Assembly: GCA_910890315.1 (NCBI GenBank) | Contig: CAJVGD010000013.1 | Coordinates: forward strand, 558,001-622,000 | Reading direction: 5' to 3' | DNA from: Serendipita indica DSM 11827 | Lineage: Eukaryota > Basidiomycota > Agaricomycetes > Sebacinales > Serendipitaceae | DNA: 64,000 nt | Program-made: the position numbers and the translations under genes | The notes under the pieces: model-generated | Databases searched by the model: none | What the model saw: only the letters and a program-made list of their open reading frames with translations | What the model was told of the DNA's origin: nothing | Part shown: positions 1 through 10,765 of the stretch, piece by piece | How positions within the stretch are numbered: the first letter of the stretch is position 1 | Layout of the letters: every line of letters starts with the position of its first letter

Positions 1-2
1 AG

Positions 3-801
3 CCGACGCCAGACCCACCCGCACATGCCTACTACGCCGCGCCACACACGATCCCGCGCCCAAAATCCAAACTCTTTGCACAAGATCAGGCCAATGGCAT
101 AGTTCAATTTACGGCTAGCGTATCGCGACATGCGAGGACAGTGGACCTTCTCATTATCACGCACCGCAAGGCTCTCATGAGCTTCGTCACCTCGTCCCAA
201 GACGCGCTAGGCGACCCGCTTACAGAGCCATGGGAGAGCTACCCGATGATGCCCGCCAAAACATGGGGACCAGACATTGGTTTCAAGGAATGGAGAGCCG
301 TCTCACGGTGCATGTTGTCGCAGTTCACTTACCTCGCCAACTCGAACTGGCGCTCGCAAGTCTTTGGATATCGCGTCGCTCAGCTTGTGCGAAATCCAGC
401 GGAGACGACGAATGCGACTGTGGCACCAGTTTCACTTGCGCGCGCGGGTCATATACGCGTACTAGATTTCAATCCCTTGTTCGTGAAACGACCACCACTC
501 TTTCCAGAGGATTATCACCACATTATTCAGTCTACTGTCACAAGGAGGATGGTCACCGATGTGGGTATCATACCCAAGGGCGAAATCTGGGTGGAGAATA
601 TAGAGAGCAGTCTCCCCTACTACGAGGTTACCACGAGAGAAGCATTTCCATTGGCAGGAATTATGATGGATGAGGAGCGATTGATCGGTCTTCGCGTATG
701 TCTTCACCTTCAATGCGCGATACTTCTCTCTCTGACACTTTCTCTAGACTGCCAGTCCTGGAAGTCCAGATTTGGTTGCCTTGGACGTCTTTGTTATTTA
801 A
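3..801 (+). CDS. C-terminal part of an F-box-family-like protein (5' end outside window)
   Basis: The frame is open from the left edge, so the start is missing. It runs to a donor at 696 (GTATGT), a 52-bp intron ending at 747, and a short last exon ending in a TAA at 799-801. The spliced end reads MMDEERLIGLR then TASPGSPDLVALDVFVI. This arrangement, a long all-beta-looking region followed by 'DEERLIGLR...LDVFVI', resembles the C-terminal halves of agaricomycete F-box proteins as I remember them. The F-box itself would lie upstream of the window, so the function is an inference. The gene converges on the importin gene with only 70 bp between the two stop codons. Confidence 0.55.
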
Positions 802-871
802 TACAACATTTGTCTATTTGTCTTTGTATTATATGGTGACATAGCCATAGGTTGTTCCTTCCAATCCTTGT

Positions 872-3800
872 TCATTTGTCAATAGTCATTCCCAGATTCC
901 ACTTGTACGCACCGCGAGTGATCGTCTGGAACTGCGTGACCGCATGTCGTCCTTTGTGAGCGTTTCTCGCCCTATCAATTGTGAGACTAGTCAGCGGATA
1001 AGTAAAGAAACGTACGCAAGTAGCGAGGTCATAAACGTTTCTTTTGCCTTTTGTGTCGCCATTGGATATTTGGCGGTGAAATCCGGCTGAAATTGTCAGC
1101 AACAAAGTCGAAGGGTGTAGACATACTCACGGAGAACAGAATCTCCGAGAGAAATGCGCGGGCTTGTTCGAGCCGAGTTGACGTGATACAGAATAATATC
1201 TCGTTGAGATTTGCTGTGACCGAACGGGGGGCGAGACCAGCCACACCGTACACTATCGCCGCGACGATTTGCTTCCCGTGGAGGCTCATGAGAGCATCTG
1301 CTTCACGCGCAAGTTCGCTCGTTGTGAGAGTTTTGCGTAGTAGCGTCACCTGGTCTGAGCTTAGAGTCGAGACAGTTAAGAGAATAGAGAGGCGCACGAA
1401 GAATCTGCAGCTCGCTGCCAATGAATACCGCTCCTGCAATCCAAGAGATACGGTCGCCTGTTGTAACAAAGAAGATAAGAGATCTTGCGGCAACCGGTAT
1501 ATCGACGTTGAGAAGTCCAACGCAACCTGTCTTCATTGAGCCCTGATCCTCCTGGTCGTTTTGCCACTTACAACTTCCGCGAACCGGAAGAATTCTTGGA
1601 CTACATCCGGATTCTGCACGACGATTAGCGGATTCTCTCTCATTAAGCCACACTCACAGATTCTAGATACTCTGTGTTCGTCATCAAAAGCAAACACGGT
1701 GCCATAATCTCAGGAGCAAGCTGCTCAACAAATTGGATCGCATCTCTTGTCGGCTTGGGATTGAGATTCTCGAGGCTCTTTCCTGGATAGAGTTGGCCGG
1801 TGAGAATAGTTGCAAGCGTAAGCCACGTTGAAGTGACTTGTCGTTGATTGGCCTTTGCTATTATCTGGAGCAACGGCTGAGGAGATAACGAGAGTATACT
1901 TTCTTCCGCTTGCGTTGCAGTAATACCTTTTATGAGATCACTTAGTACCTTTCAAAAGTAAATCTTCGTAAAGCGTTATTTGGTGGACATACCGAAGTAA
2001 TCTCCGCATCGGAACCCCATAGGTTCACGACGGATTCGATTGCCAGTGTAATTTGCTCCCTCAGCTTGAAGATTCGCTCATCTTGTCTCGTTTTAGCAAT
2101 CGCATCCGCATCCGGAACAAAGGTTCCTTCTGTCAGCGGATCAGAGATCGGTGTCAGTCCACGCGCGCATCCAGTAAGGCTCCGCAATTGAGCTATACAT
2201 CTCGGCTGTGACTCTTCTAGTGCCTATAGAGCTTTAGCCACTGGCGTAATCCAGATATAACCAGCTTACTAGTCCTGTGTTCAACGCTGTGGCCAATGTC
2301 TGCAACAGAGGCTGGACGATGGCAATAATAGGCTCCACTTGCTCTTCTGGTCGAAGTGCAGAGATGACGCTTGAGATACTTTCGATGACTTTGCTTTTCT
2401 CCTCGGGTCCAAGAAGTTCCACATTCCGGTGAAGGTCAGCGAAAGAGTTGATATGAGGTGCTAATATTGCCCTATTGGCATCACAAAGATCTTTGAGTGA
2501 CATAGAGGCTTGAAGAGATAGCGAAGGCTCCGGTAGTGCGGTAACTGTGTAATTGACTGCCCGTAACAACGACGGAGTGGATGAGACTGTGGTGAAATAG
2601 GACGCATATTCACCTAAGCCGCATTAAGTTTCAGTCTGAGGTCTTTAATCTCTTACCAATCAGAGTAAGCATTGTCCAGCGCACGCGATGGGCCCCGACT
2701 TGAGGCAACGCGTTCATAGTCGACTCCGAGAAGAGAAACTCGAGCGGTTCGAGGTTGCTGGTCGTCAAAGCGTCGTGTACTGCCTTGATGCAGAAGAGCG
2801 TAGCCTCGACATTCTAGGAGCCATCAATGAAAATTCAAAAGCCAGACACCAGACACAAACCTCCCAACTGGTAACGTCGCGAGATGTCTGGGCCAATTGA
2901 TCCTTCATGTCATTCAATAGGTTCTCCAGGAACTTGTCCCGGAGGACATAACACGCGTTGATGAGCGTGTCTCCAACATTCCGACGATAGCTGATAACTG
3001 TGAGACGGTTGGCCAAATACTTGTGAATGGACGCACATGCCAAACATCTCGCGTTGTTCTGAATCATTGTCAGTCAGGTTTATATGCGAGTGTAAGCTCA
3101 CCTGCATCCCAGCCACCGCTGGCGTGTATTTGAGCGGCAGAAGGCCAAGTGATCTTTCTCCTGAGGGTCGTCACAACTTCGGCAAACAGCACTCTTGCCA
3201 GGCCCATTCCATCTTGTTTATCCGACGCCTTTGGAATCTCGCTCTCGTATTGAATCGGCGACCGCATCGGTCCTTCAGGATCCAGGACATTGGCATTCAC
3301 GGTGTCAATCGCGTTTTGAATGGCCTTTTCTGTTTCAGAGTTGATAAGATCCACCCAATCCTCTTCGCCGCCTTCTCCGACCTCCCATAAACTTTCTTGC
3401 AGGAGATACCAAAAGCCGAGTGTCAATTCCGAGTCTTCTTCGTCTACGCCATAGTATCCTGGGAATCCAGTGTACAAGAGCATAAGACGAAGAAACTCTT
3501 GTACCCGCGGTTCCAAAGCGGGAGAGTCGGACTGTCCTTGAAGGCTGGCTCTGTATAGCTTGGTGGCAATATATCCATTGGAATGGTCGCCGAGCGCACA
3601 TATGAGCTTGCAAAACGAGGTAGATATTGCGTTGGGTGATCCTTCGGTAACAGCAGCGTCAGCTATTGTCCTTCCAGTCGTAGATATCCAATCCAATAGT
3701 GGCTCTGTGAGAGTCTTTACGCCAGCGCCTTCGGCCAAGGCAGATGCGGTGAGGATATCCTGCAAGACATCTGATACGGTAATGAACAGTGAAGGGGATG

Positions 3801-4824
3801 AGAGGACAGAGAGTAATGTCGGAACGACGGATGTAAGATCACTGCCCAAAATTGTTAAAAATCAGCGCAAACTGAGCCTATTACCTACTTTCCGGTCATT
3901 CCCCATCCTACCCAGGCCTGGAGACACTTGAGAGCACCTATCCTCTCGCTTTCTGGGACTGATGGACCCAGAACAGTAGTCGAGAAAGTCTCCATGAAGG
4001 CCGGAATAGCCGCATTAAGTGATTCTGTAATTTGAACACTGTACGTTGCCTAAATTAGACCGCGCGAGATGCTCAATCGATCTCACCTCGCAACCTTGGA
4101 TGCTCTTGAGACTTCCTCTACGGCAATAGTCATGAACTCGAGTAATGTCTCCCGGTTTGCTCCTTGCGATTGCAAAGAGGACAAAGAGTAATTAAGAAAA
4201 TCTGGCCACTTGGGAGGAGACGTTGTATTGAGCTTGAGGGCCATTGATGTAATCTTTACTCGAAAGTCTATTAGAAACAACAACAAAAGGGTGACCGATC
4301 AGAGATACCGACCGCAATGTAGAGTTTTCTTAAAACCATCTTTGGTCGTTGAAGTGCGATCGCAGTCGCAGTGAGCTGTAGGACCGTGTCTCTCAGTGGT
4401 AGCTGGATATCTTCGCCTAATGAGTTCCTTGGCCAAAACCTGTCAGTATTGGTCTTAGAACAACTCGTGAGGATGGTTTACCACTCTCGGACTACTTTGA
4501 CACCAAGGATATGGGCTCCGTAGAACTGAACATTGACGTCGTCGTGCCCAAGGAATGGGATCACGAGTCCCCATGCATCAGACGTTCCAACGAGCCGCAT
4601 CAGATCTTCTTGCCGACGCTGCTGCTCCGCAGAGTCGACACTCGTGTGGATAAGGCTTGTGGCTCGAAGAACGAGCTACCCGATGCCCATTTATATCGAC
4701 CAACAGAGGAAGCAGCAGCGAGGAGATGACCAATTTCAAGCGGGGTGAATGAGAGAATCGTAAGACAAGGTGCGAGGAGAAGACGAGCTGAGGCGGCGAA
4801 CCAAAGTCGATTGCTGGACTGCAT
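872..4824 (-). CDS. IPO13: Importin-13 type karyopherin (Kap122/Pdr6-like)
   Basis: This is a nuclear transport receptor of the importin-beta superfamily that shuttles cargo through nuclear pores under RanGTP control. Many exons on the minus strand can be joined. The N-terminal repeat region reads AWGLVIPFLGHDDVNVQFYG. A middle exon near 3,070-3,849 carries TGFPGYYGVDEEDSELTLGF, which matches the importin-13 'T-x-P-G-x-Y-x-VDEE' region rather than transportin-3. HEAT-repeat exons follow at 2,765-3,067, 2,234-2,569, 1,942-2,187, 1,643-1,873 and 1,029-1,520. Two last introns (GTGAGT..., GTACGT...) join to a C-terminus ending in IDK with TGA at 872-874. The start is uncertain: either an ATG at 4,824 or one 28 bp upstream in another frame. 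The first intron (about 68 bp) restores FTPLEI-ATSLIHTSVD. No break was seen. Confidence 0.85.
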
Positions 4825-5461
4825 CCGAAGGTAGATGTGGAAGAACAGACATGGCTGAAGACGAGATCTATGTTCTGCGTCTGGAGACTGGCAGAGTTAG
4901 GATGAGGAAGTCGGGGTCAAATAAAGGTCGCGATTCACCACTAACTGGCTGGTCACTCATACAGTTGATGGCTCTGCTATAATTTAACAAAAGTATAACC
5001 GTAAGGAGATTAGCCCGTCTCGGCATAAACCATGACAAAGACGGATGACAAATCTAAATGTAGTCTTTGCATATCTAAATGTTCGAATCGATATATGCGA
5101 ATTTGTAAGTCAGACTCCTGGGTTTCGTTTAGACTTTTAGACTATGGTCGAGACTACTTCTCCGAGTCCTTCATTGCTTCATTTATGATTATTCTAGCCT
5201 ATTCGCGAGCGTTTTCTATACTTCTCGGCGTGCCACTAAGCATTGCGCCCTTTACCGAGGTGAAGCCCCAGGTTGGAATGCGACTACGACCAGAGTTTCC
5301 GCAGCTTCGGATTTCTTGGACCAAACTATCACTCAAACAAATTCATTTCAAAGGAATAGGTGCGAAACCCACAAAGGAGTGATATCTCGGCCGAGTTCTG
5401 AGACGTTGGAATCAGCCAGACACGGACAAGGGTCAACAAACAACAGCACAAAACTTGGAAT
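4825..5461. promoter_or_regulatory. Divergent intergenic region between importin and exonuclease genes
   Basis: About 640 bp separate two head-to-head genes, so this must hold both promoters. It contains AT-rich stretches and a short repeated phrase (aatctaaatg / atctaaatgt) near 5,050-5,080. A 116-codon open frame at 5,032-5,382 has no recognisable motif and was not called. Confidence 0.5.
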
Positions 5462-7707
5462 ATGTTCTTAGAATCTACTCAAGCAGACCACAAGCTCAAG
5501 ACCAAGTCGTCCAATGCCTCCGTTTCAAAGGCCACGACGCTGGTCGAGCCGAGCTCTGTGGCCGAGACAACGGCGCCGCTACAAGCCAAGGGCCTTCAGA
5601 CTACACCTCTTTCAACGCATAGTCAAGGTGAGGATACACTCTGCTTGAGACGACGCAGGTCAGCTGACCACTTTACCCTGACACAGGACATCATCAGAGG
5701 CGTGACCTCCGGACACTCCTCAAACAATTGCCATCTTACTCTTATCGTGACACCAATCCGACCAGGAAGATTACCTATACACGCAAAAAGGAAAAGTCGT
5801 CGCAGCTCGCGGAACGGCTCCTTGTCAATGGGTAAATTGAGTCTGCCGGTCGGAGCGGAGTTATTACTGACAAGGTTTCATTAAAGTGTAAAAGTTGTCG
5901 GATTTGATTTGGAGTGGAAACCGATGCATAATGCGCAGCAATACAATCGCGTTTCTTTGGTACAAATTGCATCAGATGACGAGGTTTTACTTATACAGCT
6001 CGACGGTTCCACGAGTACGTACTTGTTTCATTCAAGTTAGACCACTCTGACGATGTGCAGAGTTTCCAGCAGCCGTCAAAACACTACTGGAGAGTCCTCA
6101 TATTCTCAAAGTCGGCGCAGGTATTGAAGGTGAGTTCATGAAGACTGACAATATCCTCTCAAGGCCGACATGTTTTATTTATCCAGGCGATGTAGCAAAG
6201 CTCAAGAAGGATTGGGATGTCGACATTCGCTGCTATCTCGACCTTGCTGATTATGCTCGCGCCGTGGATCCGTTTTGGAACACGTGCGACGTAGTACGTG
6301 ATAGTGCCACAGATGGGGCACTTGGCGGTCCCTGGTGTCGGCCAACTATCGACGCCACCGATGCCATATCTTGTACGGAGCCGAATACACTTGCAATCGA
6401 AAATTCAATACACGACGTTTTCACCTCGTCATCTTCGCTCACATCCGAATCTCTAAACACGCCTCCAACAACGCCACCGACGTTGCATGAGCGCTACACT
6501 CCTCCATCTCCCATGACAACAAGGAGCGAAGGCCGAGAGCATGTTTATCCCAAGGGTCGACCTATTGGCCTCGCCCGGCTGGTGGCTCGTTATCAAGGGA
6601 AGAAACTGGACAAAGGATCTCAATTGAGCAACTGGGCGGCGCCACTCAACAAGAAGCAAATTGACTGTAAGTGAATTTCCTATGTTTATTCATTACCGAT
6701 CTTATTCCTCGTGCAGACGCGGCGAACGATGGCTGCGCGGGATTAGATGTGTACAACACATTGGCAGCGGTGGAAAGTTCGTCAGAATGGAGGTTTGCCG
6801 AAGAAGCGAGATGCGAAGAGATTATCACCGCGTACCACCTCTCAATGGCTGCTCAGTCACTTCCAACACCAGCCTCTTCGCTCGATATAGAGGCCGCAAT
6901 GGCAGGCGGTCTAGATATCTACGGCCGTCCGCGAACAACTCCTTCCTCGTCTCCTGTTCTTACTTCACGGGGAACTCACCCGTCATCCTATCCATCCCCT
7001 CCCGTGACGCCCTTGGTAACCAGAGCCTCCGCCCCGATGGCTCGAGAACATAAGCCTTCTCCATCACGGGATTTGTCGACACTGGCCAATGCGAACTCCC
7101 TTGGATCCCTTCCACCGCCCCATGTGATCGTCCAAATGATCCCACCCCAACCTGTACCTGTGCCAGCACCAGGAATGGGTGTGTTTCATCAAGGGGATTT
7201 CATCCGATACTCGCCTCCAACGAGTTACTTTCCATCCGCGTACCCAAGTGCCGCCTACTTCAACGCCTTTCAGGGCCCTATGGCGCCTTCGAACCCTTAC
7301 CAGATGGGTAATCCGTCGTGGAACATGACGCAACCGGTACCACATGGGAATATGTGGGTTCAGCCTGTTCAATATACCCCTGGACCTGCTGGCACAGCTC
7401 CCATTCTTGCTCAGCCGCGCCCGTCAAAGGTAGAACTGTCGAGAACCTCGGCGCCGCAAGCTGAACGGGCCAACCATTCCGTACCCGTCCACGGATTGGA
7501 GCTGCGTCTCGCTCGGAGAGTTCTCTTCCAGTCTCTGCGGATGGTTGGATAGGAGAGCATTCTCAAGGACAAGCGGAAAGGCCAAAACGTACTTCGTTGG
7601 TATCACGCTCGCTTTCGGACCTCTTCCAGGGTAAAGACATGTCCCCCGAAACTGCACAAGCCATTCGGTCGGCCGTGGCGATCAAACACAAGGAAGAGGC
7701 GTCCTAG
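5462..7707 (+). CDS. DEDDy 3'-5' exonuclease (Werner-exonuclease type) with proline-rich tail
   Basis: This is a nuclease of the RNase D/WRN-exonuclease superfamily acting on 3' ends of DNA or RNA. Hand splicing gives Exo I as VVGFDLEWKP (about residue 105), Exo II as YLDLADYARAVDP (about 185) and Exo III as QIDYAANDGCAGLDVY (about 325). The Exo III tyrosine is built across an intron (T|AC), and all four acidic residues and the Tyr are present. A Ser/Thr/Pro-rich insert of roughly 80 residues separates Exo II and III, longer than I expect for the family. A tail of about 300 residues rich in Pro, Tyr and Ser follows. If the frame is read straight it stops at 7,552. An 89-bp intron starting after 'RPSK' (about 7,431) instead joins to a coding-looking frame ending in HKEEAS at TAG 7,705-7,707, which I prefer. 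At least five introns, all GT-AG. Confidence 0.85.
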
Positions 7708-8107
7708 GGAACCATCACCAGTACGCTGTCGCCCCATTACCGTGATGCTTTTGTTAACCCTGCTTCAGATTCGAACAATCATTCGTTATCCTGAACCGAT
7801 GACTCTGTACACTTGTGACCATACTCCTCGTACTTGGTCTGACTCTGTCGTCCAAGACGCGATCTCTACTCTGTAGCACTACTTATTTACCCACGTTCAT
7901 ATTCTCTGATACCTGCCTAATTATACGCATGAATTCTAGTCTCTTCCCAACTGTCCTAGACAATTCCGGGCGTAAGATTCCTAAGATCCGTTGTCCGAGG
8001 ATCGGAGCTGACCACCTCTGACGGTGGCGGTCCGATCCTTGGTCATCGCCTCCACTGACATATATAGGCCTTCCATACTCCACATCAACCGCTAACAGCT
8101 CTTGTTT
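7708..8107. promoter_or_regulatory. Promoter region of the msrA gene
   Basis: A 400-bp gap upstream of msrA. It holds a long inverted repeat at about 7,995-8,042 (listed separately) and a TATA-like tatatagg near 8,061-8,068, about 45 bp before the start codon. No coding signal was seen. Confidence 0.5.
7995..8042. repeat. Imperfect hairpin upstream of msrA
   Basis: The arms CCGAGGATCGG and CCGATCCTTGG pair over 11 positions with one G-T mismatch. Inside them a second stem, CCACC/GGTGG, flanks tctgac. It lies just upstream of the TATA-like box. It could be a paired factor-binding site or an accident. Confidence 0.5.
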
Positions 8108-8972
8108 ATGCTTAACAGACTACTTGCGATCAAACAAGCCTTTGTCGCATCACTACCTTTATCAACGCGTGCCGCTTCCTCCATTGGACCCAGAATTATG
8201 GCCAACGACTCGGGACGAGGTGCGCATCATCCTGTATAATTATTTAGCGATGACTGAGAATTACCAGACAATATTGCTACATTTGCTTCTGGATGTTTCT
8301 GGGGAACCGTAAGCATAGCGTTCTGCTGCAGCGGCTGAACAAGGTCGACTGACCGTTGAAAAAGGAACACATCTTCAACAAGTACTTTCCAGAACTCAAG
8401 ACCAGCGTTGGATATACGAATGGAAGGGAGGATATGACCAACCCATCGTACAGACAAGTCTGCAGTGGCGAGACTGATTATGCAGAAGCCGTACGCATTG
8501 AGTTCGATCCATCAAAGGTGTCTTATGCCACGCTCGTTGGTACGCTCCCCCCTCGCTACTTCGACTGTGAACATCTGACTAAGTGGGCGTAGAGCATTTT
8601 TACCGCACTCACGACCCAACGACGAAGAACAGGCAAGGAAATGATCAAGGAACCCGTGAGTTGGGAAGAGAGTCACAAGGAGTCGACTGATTTGGTGGAC
8701 AGAATACAGGTCCGGCATCTACACCCATACCGATGAACAGCTCCAAATCGCCAAAGAGGTGACGGAGCGAATTCAGAAGGAGCATTTTACACCAAAAGGC
8801 GAGACCATTGTCACCGAGATTCAGCCTGCTGGAACCTGGTATAATGCAGAGGTACGCCGTAGAATCAACAGCTCGAATGCATCTGACTCAGATTGCTTAG
8901 GATTACCACCAGAAGTATCTCGACAACAACCCAATGGGGTATCAATGCCCGACTCACCGCTTGCACTGGTAG
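8108..8972 (+). CDS. msrA: Peptide methionine sulfoxide reductase A
   Basis: Reduces methionine-S-sulfoxide in proteins and free methionine, with thioredoxin as reductant. The active-site motif GCFWGTEHIF is assembled across an intron, followed by SVGYTNGREDMTNPSYRQV, GTQYRSGIYTH and the C-terminal YQCPTHRLHW. Five introns can be placed by GT-AG ends; the one near 8,660-8,711 ends at 'ggacag' to restore GTQYRSG. The start at 8,108 gives an N-terminus MLNRLLAIKQAFVASLPLST, rich in Arg/Leu/Ser and lacking acidic residues, which looks like a mitochondrial targeting peptide. A second Met (MANDSG) just before the catalytic domain could give a cytosolic form by leaky scanning. Full family length, no defects. 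Confidence 0.93.
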
Positions 8973-9068
8973 TCCAACTCTGCCCAATGAGAGCTCTGTA
9001 ACTAGACGATTGACAAACGCGATATATATTTGACGGAAAAACTCGTAGGACATTTGAAACCCTAGTCA

Positions 9069-10574
9069 CTAGTCCGTATGCAGAAAATAGCTTGTACTCG
9101 AGTAATAGGGTTCATCATAGCCTTCATCATACGCTTCTTCATAGAGCGCGTTATACTCTTCAGCATACTCTTCGTCATACTCTTCATCATCCCCGGCTTC
9201 ATCCTGGGTATGATCCGCATGGTTCTCTGATCCCGGGTTTGGATCCTCGTCATCGAGAACCTCTTCAATATCGATCTCTTCGAATTGCAACCACAGGCTA
9301 TCGTCCGTTACAACATCACGGGATGGATCCTCCTCCCGACTCTCGAGGTCGGTATCATCGTCGATACCGTGCCCTTCTACATTCTCGTGGTCAATATCCT
9401 CTTCGTTGATATCGGAATCCGATGATTCGTAGTCGATTAGATGTTCAGGGGCAGGAGTCTGTGTCGCTTGCATCCCTTGACGTGAAGAAGTTGAAGTGAA
9501 AAAGGCACTAAAGGATGTTGAATTGAAACCATCCCATTCCTCTTGCGTATTTGCGTTGCCACTGTCGAATAATCAGCATGTAGCCACTCGCACTCTGAAA
9601 TCACGCACCTCAGGTAAGTAGTCACTTGAAGATTCTGTGGCGCAGGGTGCATGCCTGGAGCACCGGAGTAGTATGGGCAATGATCATAGTGAAGGGAATT
9701 GTCAAACCGGATGATGGGTTTGTACGGTGCTAAGCATGACCAACAACTGTGGACGCTTCAGCTCTAGAAAGCTCTGTAGAAATATAGACTCACAATTCGA
9801 AACCACATCCACCTGGAGGTTTGCATATCATGTGATCGCACCCCCCGACTTTGGTGATTTTTCGGCCGCAGTTGGGACCAGGGCAGCATTTTGTCGACTG
9901 TGCGATCAAACTCTCAGAGAGATTATCGTCTTGCATCCTGGAATATAGAAAGGTATCCCATGCATCGCAGGTGTATCCTTCGTGCCAGTGTGATTGATGA
10001 GTGAAACACTGTTTGGAGCGGCATGCCGTGCACGTGACTATTGGATTGTCGCCTATATCGCGATTAGGACATGATGAAGGGCGCAGAAAAGCGTTACCTC
10101 CGCCTTCATGGAGATGGCCACCAAGACAACCCGGTTGGAGACACCTGACGTATCGGGCATCTTTCAAGAGCTCCTTTCTGAGTAGCATATAGTCGTATCT
10201 AGTAGGTGTTATGCGAAGGACTCTTCAATGCGAACGGATTGAACTTACTCGGTGAATAACTCGCCACCCCAACGTCGAACATCTTCATAGTCCAAGATGG
10301 CATTACAGTGGTAGCTGGGACATGTGATCCCACCGACCGCACTTCCGTCTGTAATTGCCGCTCGAATTGTCTGCCTCAAGCATTCGCGACAGAGGTCGCC
10401 CGGATGGCTACAAGAAGCTGTGGGAGCCAAGGTGAATAAAGGCAGAGAATCCTCACAGATGGAGCATTCGGTTGCAACAGTTGTGTCTGCTAGACCGGAG
10501 CGTCGCACGGAGCCTGGCGTCCTTCCTTGGGTCAACCCCCAGAAGCATGAACGATCCAGTTCCAGGGAGCTCAT
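9069..10574 (-). CDS. RBR (RING-IBR-RING) E3 ubiquitin ligase with acidic C-terminal tail
   Basis: Transfers ubiquitin through a thioester on a RING2 cysteine. RING1 starts with ECSICEDSLPLF and continues with CSHPGDLCRECLR and CPSYHCNA. The IBR follows with CLQPGC, CTACRSKQC, THQSHWHEGYTC. RING2 has CCPGPNCGRKI, then VGGCDHMIC with the catalytic Cys in the GGC position used by HHARI and Parkin, and FEFCWSC created by an intron near 9,746-9,795. A long tail after about residue 300 is extremely Asp/Glu rich, then Tyr/Glu rich, ending near ...SYFLHTD. Introns of 45-60 bp join GELFT-EYDYMLL and YLR-SGNAN in frame. The start at 10,574 (MSSLELDRSCFWG) is the first Met in the RING1 frame. The gene converges on msrA. 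Confidence 0.85.
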
Positions 10575-10765
10575 ATTCTACGAGGTGACAGTGACTAGTT
10601 TCGCGGTCGAGGTTGATCGCTTCTGGGCTGTTGATCAATAGATCTATTTCGTATTCTGTGGACAACAACTCCCAAGTGGGGATGGTTAAAGGTAGGTCAC
10701 GATGCCAGGCGCCAGAATCGAGCGCTTGAGAAGATACTGGTCTATCAGATTAATGAATTCCACGT
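10575..10765. promoter_or_regulatory. Gap between the ACR3 stop and the RBR start
   Basis: 190 bp on the minus strand between the end of the ACR3-type gene and the start of the RBR ligase gene. It should hold the RBR promoter and the ACR3 3' end. An in-frame upstream extension of the RBR coding region was not found. Confidence 0.4.

Noticed and set aside
5032-5382. 116-codon frame with two Cys-x2-Cys-like pairs between importin and exonuclease genes
   Set aside because: Lies in a divergent promoter region, the cysteines are not in a recognisable finger and the rest is featureless.
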